Shown: positions 11,038-23,391 of the stretch, one piece after another
How the letters are laid out: each line of letters begins with the position of its first letter
How positions within the stretch are numbered: the stretch's first letter is position 1
Assembly (NCBI GenBank): GCA_030762935.1
Contig: CM060897.1
Span: 115,150,676 to 115,214,675, forward strand
Direction: 5' to 3'
Length of the DNA stretch: 64,000 nt
From: Hymenopus coronatus
Lineage: Eukaryota; Arthropoda; Insecta; Mantodea; Hymenopodidae
The notes under the pieces: generated by a model
What the model was told of the DNA's origin: nothing
The model's database searches: none
What the model saw: the letters and a program-made list of their open reading frames with translations, nothing else
Translations under genes and position numbers: made by a program

Positions 11038-11792
11038 TCTGATGTGTTCCTTTCACATGACTTTCTCTACCGCTCTGCAACAAGTTATTATTAAAAAGCT
11101 TATGCTTCTATTTACTTCATGCTAATCGAGAAAAAAATTAGTACAAATAGTCTTTATTGCTTCCTTGTAAGCAGAAGGGAAGTAACGGAGTACTATAGGC
11201 TAAACTAATAATCAAAAGCTGGTTGCTATATTTTTCATAGCTGAAACTTAAATCAAGGAATATCTAAGAAACGATCAATTCCACGAAAAAAATGTATATA
11301 ACATAAATTGTGTGTTTTAATGTGCTCTACATTTATTGTGTGTTAAGTTTTTGCCCATCTCTTACGGTTTAACAATTATGCAAAATTCCGTGAAATTCAT
11401 CCAGAATAAAGTAATCTTCAGAGGCTATTCCCAGAAAGTTCAAGATATACACTTTATTTGTCAGGTAAATATCTTTTTGATAAAATCAAAATTTTCGAAA
11501 AAAATGACATGTAAAGTGTAGTTGGAGGTGGGGGCATTTTCTTGAAAATCTTCGTGTCGCATCCTTGGAAGATGCCAAACTAAAACACCAAGTTTGGTAT
11601 TCAACGGTCTTTTCGTTTTTGATCTATGCTGTCCACAGACACATATACGCACACACACGGACCTTTTTCCAATTTTTTTTGGATTCAGGGGGACCCAAAA
11701 CATGTATTTCCTGTGAAATCTCGGTATCGAATTTTTATGTGCAATAGAGTACCTTCTCTATACACTATGTACCTAGTGCGTGTAGAGAAAGT
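11038..11792 (-). mobile_element. RX element, internally shortened
   Basis: Both ends are good (TCTGATGTGTTCC...; ACTATGTACCTAGTGCGTG). It is about 755 bp because of small internal deletions. The (CA)n is reduced to ACACACACGG. Confidence 0.9.
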
Positions 11793-12131
11793 AAAAATAG
11801 GTCATTTGGGTCATTGGATAGGCACATTTTTTTGCCTTCTCATTTTATAGTAGCAATTTTTAATTGTGTTCAGAACTTAAATTATATGTTGAGTACCTTA
11901 GGAAAAATATGGTGACTGTACAATTAATACTTGGGAAGAAATGTCTACCAGAAGTTTGAGTTGCTAAAGCTTTTGTTACGAAACTTAGTGTGACAAGCCA
12001 GGTTTCCATAAAAACTTTTAAATTTGTTATAAGTGTTTTACATTTATTAAATGAAGAAATACGTTTTCTCTTAAACCTCCAAATTTCATTTTAATGAATC
12101 AAATTTTGATAAAAAAAATTGAAAATAAAGT

Positions 12132-12720
12132 TTTCACATAATGGGTATGATAGAAGTACAATCACCTCCTGCAGCTCTTAAGTAGAAAGGAAAGGAGTAC
12201 ATTAGCCTAAAGCTTTATTCATAACCTTTAAAAGCTCTCACCTATGTGAAACAATTGGGGTTCAGTTCGCTTTGTATAGTCTCGTATGAGAAATGTTTAA
12301 CTATTTTGAAGTTGTAACCAATAACCAGTAATATATCAGAAATGTCCACATGTTTTAACCAGATCTACATTTTTTGTGTGGTAATTTTTTGTCTATGTCT
12401 TGTGGTTTACCAGTTACTCAAAGCTCAACAAAACTGTTTCAGAGTAAAGAAGTCATCAGAAACTATTCGCATAAAATTCAGGACATACATAATTAGTGAT
12501 GTAAACATCTTTAATATATGATATTTTAACTTTATAATATAAACTCTTCAGAGAATTTTTGAGAAAAACAAAATTTTCAAAACATTTTCCAAGCTAAGGG
12601 AAGTGTAGGTTGAGAGGATTTTCTTGAAAATCTGTGTGTCGCATCTTTGAAAAATAGCGAACTTAAATCACAAGTTTTGTATTTAACGGTATTTTAGTTT
12701 TTGAGTTCCGCAGTCAGAAA
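12132..12720 (-). mobile_element. RX element, left arm of an inverted pair
   Basis: A diverged minus copy lacking its 5' palindrome and (CA)n. It faces the + copy that starts at 12733, so the shared body sequence forms a long imperfect palindrome. Confidence 0.75.
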
Positions 12721-12732
12721 AAATAATTTTTA

Positions 12733-13417
12733 GGAAAAGTTCGTAAGTGTGTGTGTCTGTGTGTGTGTGCCTGTGGGCAGCATAGCTCAAAAACGAAAAG
12801 TCCATTAAAAATAAAACTTGGTATTTAGGTTTAGTGTCTTCCAAGGATGCGACACGAAGGTTTTCAAAAGTAATTATTTTCTTAAAAATGGCTCTAAGGA
12901 TTTTGATTAAAATATCGTATATTAAAGACAAATAAAATGTATATGTTGAATTTTCTGGGAATAGCATCTGAAGACCACTTTAATCTGCATCATTTTTACG
13001 GAATTTTGCATAACTGCTAAACCGTAAGAGATGGACAAAAACTTACCACACAAAAAAATGTAGAGCACGCTAAAACACACACTTTATGTTGTATACATTC
13101 TTTTTGTGGAGTTGATCGTTTTTTCGATATTCCTTGTTTTTGGTTTCAGCTTTAACAAACTTATACTTTTCTCATACAGGAATTTGTCTACTCCTGTCCA
13201 TACAAACAAAGGAACATCAGTCATAAAGCAACCAACTTTTGACTGTCACTTTAACCAATAGTACTCCCTTATTTCGGTTCTACTTACAAGCATGTAATAA
13301 GACTATTTATGCTAATTTTTTCTCGATTAGCATGAACTAAATAGAAGAACGAACTTTTTAACGGTAATATGTTACAGAGATGTAGAGAAAGTCATGTTAA
13401 TGGAACAGATCAGATTT
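12733..13417 (+). mobile_element. RX element, right arm of an inverted pair
   Basis: It starts just before the (TG)n tract at 12747-12770 (5' palindrome missing) and reaches the 3' terminus GTCATGTTAATGGAACAGAT. The body is well preserved. Confidence 0.85.
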
Positions 13418-13433
13418 TATAAGAATAGTTTGT

Positions 13434-13621
13434 GTTTGGGACAGCTAGAGAAAACTGTATGAATGTAGCACACTCGGTTTTTCGTTATACAAGGTACACA
13501 AAGAACTCTTTTTTTCTAAAAATGCTGTTTTTGGATTCAGGAGACCCACAAATGTATATTATTGGTGAAATATCATTGTCAAAGGTTTGGATGGAATGCA
13601 AGTACAAAGTGGGAAAGTAAA
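13434..13621. mobile_element. composite of RX end fragments
   Basis: 13434-13490 matches the RX 3' end of the GGGACAGCTAGAGAAA type in + orientation. 13500-13621 matches the RX 5' end in minus orientation, from the block next to the microsatellite to the decayed terminus GGGAAAGTAAAA. Confidence 0.6.
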
Positions 13622-13785
13622 ATGATATTTTTTTAAGTTTTCACAAACTATTATTTCTAAAATCCCAGTACATTTGAACTGAGAAATGACCAGTGCTGGA
13701 TAAACAAACATTTGCTTGTGATGACGGAAGCTGTGACGATGAGTTTAGCTTTCATGTGAGCTAATTAGCAGTAACTTATTATCTC

Positions 13786-14010
13786 TTGAAAGTGAGTAAA
13801 CTTAAAAGCAAACGAGGAGATGATCCGATGCTGGATATCTCAATTGGTCCTGCACTACAGAACAAAGCGGCTTCTTTTTGGTATGAGCCAAACTTTGACA
13901 AAGTGACCTGTTTTAACGAGGGACGGAGTTCAACCGTTTCAATACATGTGGTAGCTTTTGGTGATGACACACATGCTTTCGCGGCAACCCTTTCAACATT
14001 ATTTTTATGA
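13786..14010 (+). other. orphan ORF, possible coding relic
   Basis: A 75-codon frame with balanced composition (KSKRGDDPMLDISIGP...) lies in a non-repeat patch. The antisense frame at 13779-13970 is open too, so coding strand and reality are uncertain. A possible acceptor AATTAGCAG precedes the + frame. No family recognised. Confidence 0.2.
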
Positions 14011-14508
14011 ACTGTCTAACTGCTACAAAGACAGCGGCTTCCTTTAACATCTCAAAATAACTCAATTTGCTGTTCGTAGATAACCTCTAATTGACTTAAA
14101 ATGTGCGTGACAAATTGACAACACACTTTCAGCGTTTGATATTCTCATAAATAGGACTATTTATGTTCCAAATGTGGAAAGTAATGTTTTATTTTGTAAA
14201 TAGGAGTGTTGGTGAAATGCGATTCAATGTAACATTCTTAAGAGAAAATTAAATTTACGTTGAAGATGTAGGCATATGCAATATGTTATCTATTGGATGA
14301 ATATTAACCACAATAATCATAGGAATAAACTTATGATTAACGTATTTCTTTATTTATAGCCTTCAATATCACCTCTATTAACGAATATAACTAATCTATC
14401 CTACATTTCTCAAAGATTAAATTCATTAAACCACAAAAAAATCATTAAATTTACATTATTCACTTCAATATGTATAATATTTATATAATAAAACAAACAG
14501 CTGATGTG
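14011..14508. other. AT-rich unique gap
   Basis: Nothing recognisable beyond AT-rich sequence. Confidence 0.5.
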
Positions 14509-15365
14509 TTCCATTCACATGACTTTCTCTACATCTCTACAACAAATTATTGCTAAAAAGCTTATGCTTCTATTTACTTCATGCTAATCGAGAACAAGTT
14601 ATCAGAAATATTCTTATTACTTGCTTCCTTGTAACTAGAAGCGAAATAAGGGACTACAATAGGTTAAAGTGGTAGTCAAAAGCTGGTTGCTATATGACTG
14701 AAGATTTTTTGTTTGTATGGACAGGAGTTGACAAATTCCTGCACGAGAAAGGTAAGTTTTTTAAAGGTGAAACCAAAATCAAGGAGTAACTTAAAAACGA
14801 TCAACTCCACGAAAAAAAAATGTATATGACATACATGTGTGGTTTAACTTGCTCTACATTATTGTGTGGTAAGTTTTTTATCCATCTGTTACGGTTTAGC
14901 AGTTATGCAAACTTCCGTAAAATTCATCCAGAATAAAGTTGTATTCAGAGGCTATTCTCAGAATACTCAAGGTATACATTTTATTTGGCATGTAAATATC
15001 TTGAATATAAGAGATTTTAATCAAAATCGTTACAACTATTTTCGAGAAAATTAAAATTTTCGGATTTTTTGCATGTAAAGTGTGTTTTGGGGTGGGGAAT
15101 TTTTTTGAAAATCTTCGTGTCGCAACCATGTAATATATTAAACTTAAATACCAAGTTTGGTGTTTAATGATCTTTTCGATTTTGAGCTATGCTGTTCATA
15201 GACACAAAAAATACACACACACTCATGAACTTTTTTCTGAAAATGCATTTTTTGGATTCAGGGGGACCCAAAATATGTATTTCCGGTGAAATCTCGGTTT
15301 CACATATTTAGGGGCAATACAATACATTTTCTGTACACTATGTAGATAGTACGTGTAGAGAAAGT
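14509..15365 (-). mobile_element. RX element, full length
   Basis: CTGATGTGTTCCATTCACAT is at the left end and ACTATGTAGATAGTACGTG at the right. The dyad reads AAATACCAAGTTTGGTGTTT. Confidence 0.9.
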
Positions 15366-15933
15366 AAAATTTGCCAAGTTTTAATGCCACTACTCTACTA
15401 CAGAATGTTAGAAGAACGGCCTAAAGTTATACCGTGAGAAAGTAGCACAAAAGTGTTGAACTGCAGAGAACTTGCACTTTCAACACACTAGCTAATCAGG
15501 ATCCTTCTCGGCAAATACGTGCAGCCGACGCCCGCAGCGAATGGGATTGATTGATTTAGGTCTTAGGATACGCACATAACCTTCCTCTACTGGCCTTTGA
15601 GAGATAGAGTCCACTGCATTCGATTTTAAAATATATGTGTGCGTAAGTGAGCGGAAGGAATACAGAGAATGAGCAAATGTGTTGCATTCATATATTTTCT
15701 ATACCCATTCTTGTACAGATTATTCTCACAAAGGCTTATTTTTTTATCCGCTTGGTGTTAAGTTAATGATCTGTGACATTTTACCAAATCTAGTGAAAAA
15801 TTAAAATTTATTTTATAATAAAATAGTACATAGATAATAAGACATTATCTATAATTATTTTACTTTTTCTAGCTCGCACGTACATACATTTCTGAACCAT
15901 TCCCTTTTACAAAAACAAATATAATCTTAAAAA
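15366..15933. other. unique gap with a short RX end fragment
   Basis: 15370-15660 is moderately GC-rich and unrecognised. 15670-15770 is a decayed minus RX 3' end (AAATGTGTTGCATTCATATA). Confidence 0.5.
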
Positions 15934-16612
15934 TCTGGTGTGCCCATTCACATGACTTCCTCTGCAACAAATTATTGTAAAAACCCTTATGCTTCTATTT
16001 ACTTCATGCTAATTGAGACCAATAAGCAAAAATGGTCTTATTACTTGCTTCCTTGTAAGTATAAGGGAAATAAGGGAGTACTGTAGGTTAAGGTGATGGT
16101 CAAAAGTTGGTTGCTGTGTGACTGAGGTTCCTTTGTTTGTGTGGACAGGAGTTGACCAATTCCTATATGAGAAATGTATAAGTTTTTCAAAGCTGTAATC
16201 AAAAGTAAGCAATATCTCAAAAGCGATCAACTCCACGAAAAAATGTATATAATATAAAGTGTGTGTTTTAACGTGCTCTACATTTTTGTGTATAGTGAAT
16301 TTTTATCTATCTCTTACGGTTTAGTAGCAATTCAAAATCCTGTAAAATATATTCAGAATTCCAAGAAAATTCAAGATATACATTTTATTTTTCAGGTAAT
16401 ACGATATTTTATTCAAAACCATTAGAGCCATTTTTTAGAAAATCAAAATTTTCGAAAAAAGTTCCATGTAAAGGGTAGTTAGTGTTGGGGGGGATTTACT
16501 TGAAGATCGTGTTGATTTTTAACTTTTCGTTTTTGAGCTATGCTGCCCACAGACCCACACGTACACACATACACACAGACAGAGACACACACACACAGAC
16601 ATTTTTCAAAAT
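15934..16612 (-). mobile_element. RX element, 5' end missing
   Basis: TCTGGTGTGCCCATTCACAT begins the copy. It ends at the microsatellite (ACACACAGACAGAGACACACACAC, about 16570-16600) and is then replaced by a + fragment. Confidence 0.85.
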
Positions 16613-16620
16613 TTCTATTC

Positions 16621-16800
16621 CGTGGCAAACAGCTTTTAAATATTTGACTTCGCTTTGGCCTTATTTCCCTCCTACTTATCAGAAAGCAAGTACTCGGACA
16701 ATTTATGCAGATTTTATCTCGATTATTATGAAGTAAATTGAAGCTTTCTAACAATAATATATTACAGAGATATAGAGATATGTGAACGAACATAAGAATT
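16621..16800 (+). mobile_element. RX 3' fragment
   Basis: CAGCTTTTAAATATTTGAC through GATATAGAGATATGTGAACG is the last 180 bp of RX in + orientation. Confidence 0.75.
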
Positions 16801-16804
16801 TTTA

Positions 16805-16915
16805 AAGGTAATTTTTCTTTTACTAAAGGTGTCCTAAAACGTATATTTTCGGTTCAAATATCGGTATGCAATTTCTGGGCGGAGTACAATATTTTGCTAC
16901 ATACCGTGAACAAAT
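16805..16915 (-). mobile_element. RX 5' fragment
   Basis: GGTGTCCTAAAACGTATATT followed by TTCGGTTCAAATATCGGTAT matches the RX block next to the 5' palindrome in minus orientation. Confidence 0.6.
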
Positions 16916-17350
16916 TAGTTTTATGCAAATGGTAATAATAGACGTTTTTCTACAGGTGTGGTGTATTCCAAAATATAAACTGTTCAGAAGTAAGGCAGCT
17001 ACTGATTCTGGTTTATTTGCGTCACTGTTAATTAAATCACTGATGGTATCGGGACTTCTCTCAGTAGGAACATTAAAACGATAAGCATTTAACACGCAAT
17101 TTAAAGAGCGATGCATCTGTTTATTCTTCAAGAAGATAGTGCGTGAGCTCGATGAAATTATTTAAATTAAACTTCAAATAAAGCTTCTGAAAAATATCTG
17201 GTTTATGCAAATTAAGAAACTAAAATCTAAATGTAGATAAACCTATGTATTAATGTTGATAATCATTGTTCATTATTAGATATTTTAAGAATTTGCATGA
17301 TTTGTATACTTCAAACACATTTACACATATTTGTATCCTATTTTGATAAA
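16916..17350. other. unique gap
   Basis: A minus-strand frame runs through 16975-17100 (PTERSPDTISDLINSDANKP), but it lacks convincing splice sites. The rest is AT-rich. Confidence 0.4.
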
Positions 17351-18218
17351 TATCACATGTATTCTATTCATATGACTTTCTTCACATCTCTGCAACAAAT
17401 TATTGCTACAAAGCTTATACTTATATTTTGTTCATGCTAATGAGAAAAAAAAAAATAGCAGAAATCGCCTTATTACTTGCTTCTATATAAGTAGAAGGGA
17501 AATAAGGGAGAAGCATAAGGTAAAGTGATAGTCAAAAGTTGGTTGCTATGTGATTGAGGTTTCTTTGTTTGCATGGACAGGAGTTGACAAATTCCCGTAT
17601 GAGAAAAGTATAAGTATTATAAAGCTGAAATCAATAACAAGGAATATCTCAAAAACAATCAACTCCACGAAAAAATTGTATATGGTATAAATTGTGTGTC
17701 TCAATAAGCTCTACGTTTTATTTTATGTAAGTTTTTATCTATCTGTTACGGTTTACCAGTTATGTAAAATTCCGTAAAATGCATTAAGAATAAAGATATC
17801 TTCAGAGGCTATTCCCAGAAAATTCAAGTTATACATTTTATTTGTCAGGTAAATATCTTTAATTTACGATAATATAATTAAAACCGTTAGTCATTTTTTG
17901 GAAAATAAGTTTTCTCTAAAATCTTTCCATATAAGATGTAGTTGGGGATGGAGGGATTTTCTTTAAAATCTTCGTGTCGCATCCATGGAAGACACTGAAC
18001 TTAAATACGAAGTTTAGTATTTAACGGCCTTTTCGTTTTGAAGTATTCTTCCCATAGGCACCCACATAGACAGAAACACACGGACCTTTGTCTAAAATTG
18101 TTTTTTTTTTATTCAGGGATCCCAAAACATGTATTTCCGGTTAACTCTCGGTATCAATTTTTTGGGGCAATACAATACCTTCCCTATACACTATGTACAT
18201 AGTACATGTAGAGAAAAT
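17351..18218 (-). mobile_element. RX element, full length
   Basis: The palindrome ACTATGTACATAGT is perfect at 18190-18203. The left end is decayed (TCACATGTATTCTATTCATA). Confidence 0.9.
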
Positions 18219-18378
18219 AATATAAGGTTTATGCAAATTAAGAAAGATGAATCTAAATAAAATAATCTGCGAATGTGGATCAATGTTCATTTCAAAGTAT
18301 TTCACGAAGCTAAATGAATTATACATTTTAAAGAACCTAAATATTACATTTACCTTGTATAAGATTTTAATAAAAAAA

Positions 18379-19169
18379 TTATGCATTGCGTTCACATAGC
18401 GTTCTCTATCTGTTCCACAAATGTTTCTTAAAAAAGAATATTGATTTATCTACGTCATGCTAATCTAGATAAATACTAGCAAAATGGTCTTATTACTTCT
18501 TTTCCCTATAGGTGGAAAGATGGAAATACATTTGGCTAAAGCGAGAATCATATATTTTAAAAGCTGGCTGCAATGTAATTGAAATTAGGTTCTTTGCATA
18601 AAAAGTGTACAAATTCCCTTATGAGAAAAACTGAAATGTTTTAAAACTAAAAAAAAAGAAAGAAAATAAAAAACAATCTCAGAAATGGTAAACTTCGCGT
18701 ATGATATAAATTGTATGTTTTAACGTGATCTACATCTTTGTGTAATAAGTTTTTATCTGTCTCTTACGGTTTACCAGTTGTACAAAACTCATCCAGAATC
18801 AAGAGTTTTTCAGAGACTATTTCCAAAGAATTCAAAATATGCATTTTATTTGTGATGTGAGTATACGATATTTTAATCAAAATCGCAAAGCCATTTCTGA
18901 GAAAATTAAATTTTTCGAAAAGTGTTCTATGTAAAGGGTAGTTAGAATGGGGGATTATTTTCAAAATCTTCGTGTCTCATCCTTGGAAGTTATTGAACCT
19001 GTATACCAAGTTTTGTATTTAACCAACATGCGCACGGACCTATTTCTAAAATTCTGTTTTTGAATCATGGGACCTCAAAACACATTTCTGGTGAAATCTG
19101 GGTATAGAAATTTTGGATGGAATTCAATACCATCTCTATACTTATGTACATAGTATATGCAGAAAAAGT
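18379..19169 (-). mobile_element. RX element, near full length
   Basis: It follows the preceding copy by 160 bp in the same orientation. The right end TATGTACATAGTATATGCAG is recognisable. The microsatellite is deleted. Confidence 0.85.
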
Positions 19170-19244
19170 AGCAAGTCTCAATGCACAAAATACAGCATGG
19201 AGCATTGTTAATAAAAGCCAGACTAGTTGGAAAAGTAGAGTCAG

Positions 19245-19337
19245 ATTGAAAACTGGAATGCCTTTGCCGGATTTGAACCACGGATTTCCTGGTTTCTATC
19301 CAGTTGCTCTAATTACTGAACTACGATGGAAGCATTG
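19245..19337 (-). mobile_element. SINE family B, minus copy
   Basis: On the minus strand a tRNA-like head reads GTAGTTCAGTAATTAGAGCA (A box) and GTGGTTCAAATCC (B box), then CAATCTGACTCTAC. It matches copies at 20681, 34418, 34722 and 59640. Confidence 0.75.
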
Positions 19338-20680
19338 AACCTCTCAAATGGCTCGAGAATTTCTCTATAAACTACAAGGAGATTTCATATTATTTTGAGA
19401 AGATATACTTGAATGGTGACTTAAAATGCCATAAGTGTGTGTGTGCATGCGTTGCAGAGGGTTATGGTTATTCCACGACGCAGTCGTGGGCTTATTGTAC
19501 GTCAACCCCTGGAGAAAGGATGAGATAAGTAGAGCTCCGTTTTGGGTTCTGAAGCACACACACAGAACAGTCAACGGTATATAGAAAGGGTAGTCGGGAT
19601 GGGTTTGTAGCGTAAACATGCGCACATTGAGGTATAACATGTTCCTAAAGTAGCTTATTATATGTATTGACACTATACGCATCGTCGTAATTCATAATTC
19701 TAATTCATAAAATGATTTCATAGTGTGAATAGTGAATAAAACGCCTTGCTCTTTTACAAATAAAAATATAAGCCTTGGTACAAAGAACTTAAGATGATAG
19801 TGTTCATAACTTTGAAAAGATAATTAAAACAAGTCAAACTCACCCTTAATTCATTGCAGTAATTTAAAAGACACATCTTGACTGTATGGAAAGAAAACGC
19901 TGTCCTCCAGTCACTCAAAATAAGTTTGAATCATCCATAGTTTTATTCAGCATCGAACGCCTATACGTTCGTATATTCGACATTATTCAATCTACATTCA
20001 CTTTCAATGTTCAGTAGTTTATCTACAAGCAGGAACTGAACGAGGACAGGCAGTCAGATACTGCAACACATTTCAAACGGGATGAAAAGACCACGCCTAC
20101 TCCATCTCGTTATAGTTATGGTCTGTGTGCACCGAAGGTCAAACCATAATTTCGCGACTTCGGATCGAGCTTCAGAGATAAGTGCAATTTCATTGGGCAG
20201 CCGACATTCGGATAGGGAGAGAGCTGTCGCGGGGGTCCCTAACAGTTCGCAAGTAGTTCTCATCACGACGCGGGGAGCGCCAGATAGACCACCTGAGTTC
20301 GCAGACGACCACCAGCTACGAAATCTGTATTTCCAGAACATAGTCACCTCCATGAAATGGTGCCTCTGCTGCAGTCCTCGCCAACATTTATAACTTGAAA
20401 GAGACCGGTTGGGATGAGATGAAGATGAAATGAAGGAACAGGAAGTTCGGGGGAATATAGAATCCTCTCCAGCATTCTCCTAGTGACCCGGGAAAACCTC
20501 CAAAACACCCATAGACTAGAGAGGTCTGCCGGGGGGGGGGGAACTGATCCAACGTCCTCCCGAATGCTAGTCCCAGGTAAAACGCATCAGCCACCTAGCT
20601 CATATTTGTTGAACCATTATCAATTATTTGTTTCTTCCACACTACATTAGTGTCAGTTGGAGAATTTAAAGTCGTGTCAG
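19338..20680. other. unique region; CpG-bearing patch 20040-20600
   Basis: 20040-20600 is clearly richer in GC and CpG, with G11 at 20531-20541 and open frames on both strands but no recognised protein. 20400-20600 read on the minus strand contains GGAGGTTTTCCCGGG and GGAGAATGCTGG, resembling tails of tRNA-derived SINEs. Part of this patch may therefore be a further SINE. Confidence 0.4.
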
Positions 20681-20800
20681 TATGCTGCTACAGTAGCTCA
20701 GTGTTAGAGCAACTGAACGGAGACCAGAGAACAAGATGATGGCTAAGAGATTGAATTTTTCAGTCTCACTCTAACTTTCCAACTACTGTCGTACACACAG
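20681..20800 (+). mobile_element. SINE family B
   Basis: The head CAGTAGCTCAGTGTTAGAGC is present, the B box is lost, and the tail TTCAGTCTCACTCTAACTTT is conserved. Confidence 0.65.
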
Positions 20801-21048
20801 CTAAAGTGGAAGAAACAATTAACAGAAAGAAAAACTATTTTTTCCATTGTGGTGAAAGTTGTGAAATTGATTTTAGGCCGCTCCAGATTTTAGTACAATT
20901 GCTTATAGTGTTTTTACACTTATAGTAAAATTAAGTTGCTTTAAGAACCCAAACAGTGTTGATCATCTTGCTACCTTAAAATGCGTGTAAAAGAAAATGG
21001 ACAAAACAAAAACAATAATAGATAAAATGTAATTATTAGCTGCTTCTG

Positions 21049-21290
21049 TAGGCTGACTTATCTCAAGGAGGCCCTGGGTTCGATATCCGGCTGGAGTGAT
21101 GAATTTTTCTTTTCAGAATCATTTTCTATCCCACACAAGGTCTGGAAGTATGTGAGAGTGAATGTGTGTGAGTTTGAAGAAAATAAAATAAAAACACAAC
21201 ATTAAAGAACCTACAGTTAACGAATAGTTAAGCAAAGTGTCCGATATGAAATTGTATATTAACGGGTCTATATAAATAAAACAATAAAAT
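21049..21290 (+). mobile_element. SINE family C
   Basis: Only the 3' half of the tRNA head remains (GGGTTCGATATCC). The body (CTATCCCACACAAGGTCTGG) and the end (GTCTATATAAATAAAACAAT) are present. Confidence 0.75.
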
Positions 21291-21589
21291 AGACAAATGT
21301 AAAACTTTACATTCAGTTTTTTTTTCAGATAAAGGGTTCAGCTGAAACTTCATCCCTTTTACCTTCTCTTCCAAATACTATGTACATAGCAGGTAGAAGA
21401 GGAACTGTATTTTACACAAAAGATACTGTAACTTTGTAAATTAAATTTTCTGTAGATACCTTTCATTATATTTAGTTATGCCAAATCATTCGTTTACTTT
21501 CTAGATAGCCCTCACAGATCCCCATTTTTATAAAGCATAACGTTGACCAGAAACTTCTATGTCGATTCGTATGAGACGTGTATAAATGC

Positions 21590-21913
21590 CTTCCGATATA
21601 TCGTCTCCTTATCGATAGTCTTCCCACCTTTGTTCTGCACGATAATACTTCTAGATAAGTATTTTACTATGCAGATGTTTCTTAACCTTTAGCTCACAGA
21701 ATTATTTAATTAACGTTGCTGATAGATTACTTACAAACCTAAAATAGCTTTCACAAATATATAAATGAAATGAAATTAATAGTGGCTATTAAAAATAAAT
21801 TCCACGTAGAATGTCTTATTGATTATCAATATCGATAGCATCTCCGATAACTAAGAACTTCCGATATGTCGTCTCCTTATCGATAGTCTTTCCACCTTTG
21901 TTCTGCACGATAC
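21590..21913. repeat. 55-bp direct repeat bounding a 210-bp segment, CGATA-rich
   Basis: CTTCCGATAT[A/G]TCGTCTCC, then TTATCGATAGTCTT and a CCACCTTTGTTCTGCACGATA tail occur at 21590-21646 and again at 21858-21913 with two or three differences. Each unit holds TATCGATA, and a further ATATCGATAGC lies near 21830. Confidence 0.8.
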
Positions 21914-22203
21914 TTTGGAAGGCACGGGATTAATGGTGAAGGTTTTCTTGTTTCCAGCAGCAGTTCTCTTATAATTATAGGAACTACTGGAATCAAAGTT
22001 GCACTGCGTTTTAGAAGGAATGCTCAGGTGCTTCTGCGGCTCATCATATTATACCTATAACTGTAGGAAGTTGTGGAACCAATCTTCTTATCAACTTCTT
22101 ATAACCTTTCAACTATATATAGTAACCAGGATAAATTCTATTCCACCCGAAAATACGATATTCAACAGGAAACATATGTTTTGATGTGCACTGAATTAAA
22201 AAG

Positions 22204-23384
22204 TCTCATGTGTTACACTCACATGACTTTCTTTATTAGCTCTACAAACTTCTATCAAAAGATTCTTCTTCCTACACCAGGCTAATCGAGATAAACATTA
22301 GCAGAACGTTCTTATTGCTTAGTTCCATATAAGAAGAAGAAAGCTAAAGGAATTCGCTATGCTAACGTGATAGTCAAAAGTAATCTGTCGTTATGCGATT
22401 GTCATTGAACATTGCTTCTTTGCTTGCACAGGATTAGAGCAAAAGAAAACTTGTGGTCGAGTGGTCATTCAACTGGCTTTTCATCCCGAAGTCACGGGTT
22501 CGATTCCCAGCTAGGGCCGGAAATTTTTCTTTAGCAAGAATTATTCCCTATCACCCACAGAGTCTGGAGGTAGGTATGTGAGAGTGAATGTTTGTGTGTT
22601 TGAGTAAAATAAAATTATTTAAACCAACATAAATAAGAAGCTTCAGACAAGTTATTTCAAGTGCAAAGCCCCCGATATGACCTAGATGTTAAAGGGAGCT
22701 ATATAAATGAAATAATAGCAATAATAATAAAAAAAAAAGAAAACCGGACACTTCCTGTCTAAGAAAAGTATAAGTACTTTACAATGAAACCAATAGCATG
22801 AACATCTTGGAAATGGTTACTCCACAACAAAAATGTTGACATAAATTGACGAGATCTACAGTTTTTGTGCATTAAGTGTCTCTTATGGTTCAGCAGTTAG
22901 GCAAAATTCATCCAGAATAAATATGTCTTCTGAGGTTATTCCCAGAAACTTCAAGATGTACATTTTGTTTGTCGTGTAAAATATCTTTAACATACGGCAT
23001 TTTAATCAAAATCGTTAAAGTTATTCTTTAGATATTCAAAATTTTCGAAAATTCTTCCATGTAAAGGCTAGTTTGTGATGGAGGATTTTCTTGAAAATCA
23101 TCGTATCGCATCCTTCAAAAATACCAAACCTTAATACCAAATTTAGTATTTAACGGCCTATTTGTTTTTTAGCTATTCTGCCCACACACTCACACACACA
23201 CACATATACAAATACACATGTGCGCGTAGACTGACAGACACACACAGACATTTTTCTAGAAATGCTTTTTTTGGATCAGGGAGTTTCAAAACATGTGTTT
23301 CCGGTGAAATCTCGGTATCAAATTTTTGGGTTCAATACAACACCTCTATAAACTACGTATGTAGATAGTACGTGTATAGCAAGT
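22204..23384 (-). mobile_element. RX element with a nested SINE
   Basis: The two halves (22204-22450 and 22745-23384) are colinear parts of one minus RX copy. The right end reads CTACGTATGTAGATAGTACG and the (CA)n is at 23184-23215. It is interrupted by a complete family C SINE. Confidence 0.9.
22451..22734 (+). mobile_element. SINE family C nested in RX
   Basis: The tRNA-like head (TGGTCGAGTGGTCATTCAAC; B box GGGTTCGATTCCC), body and AT-rich tail are complete. It is flanked by AAAAGAAAAC at 22441-22450 and 22735-22744, a 10-bp target duplication (partly confounded by the A-rich tail). It inserted after this RX copy. Confidence 0.9.
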
Positions 23385-23391
23385 AAAAAAA

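Noticed and set aside
16823..17131. 102-codon minus ORF as an exon
   Set aside because: Its 3' part is RX-derived and no good splice sites bracket the rest.
19440..19570. Similarity between 19540-19570 and 2385-2415
   Set aside because: Limited to about 25 bp around a CA-rich core; too short to define a repeat family.
20082..20393. 103-codon + ORF and its 99-codon antisense in a CpG-rich patch
   Set aside because: Both strands are open because the patch is GC-rich. Neither resembles a known protein and part of the patch looks like a SINE tail.
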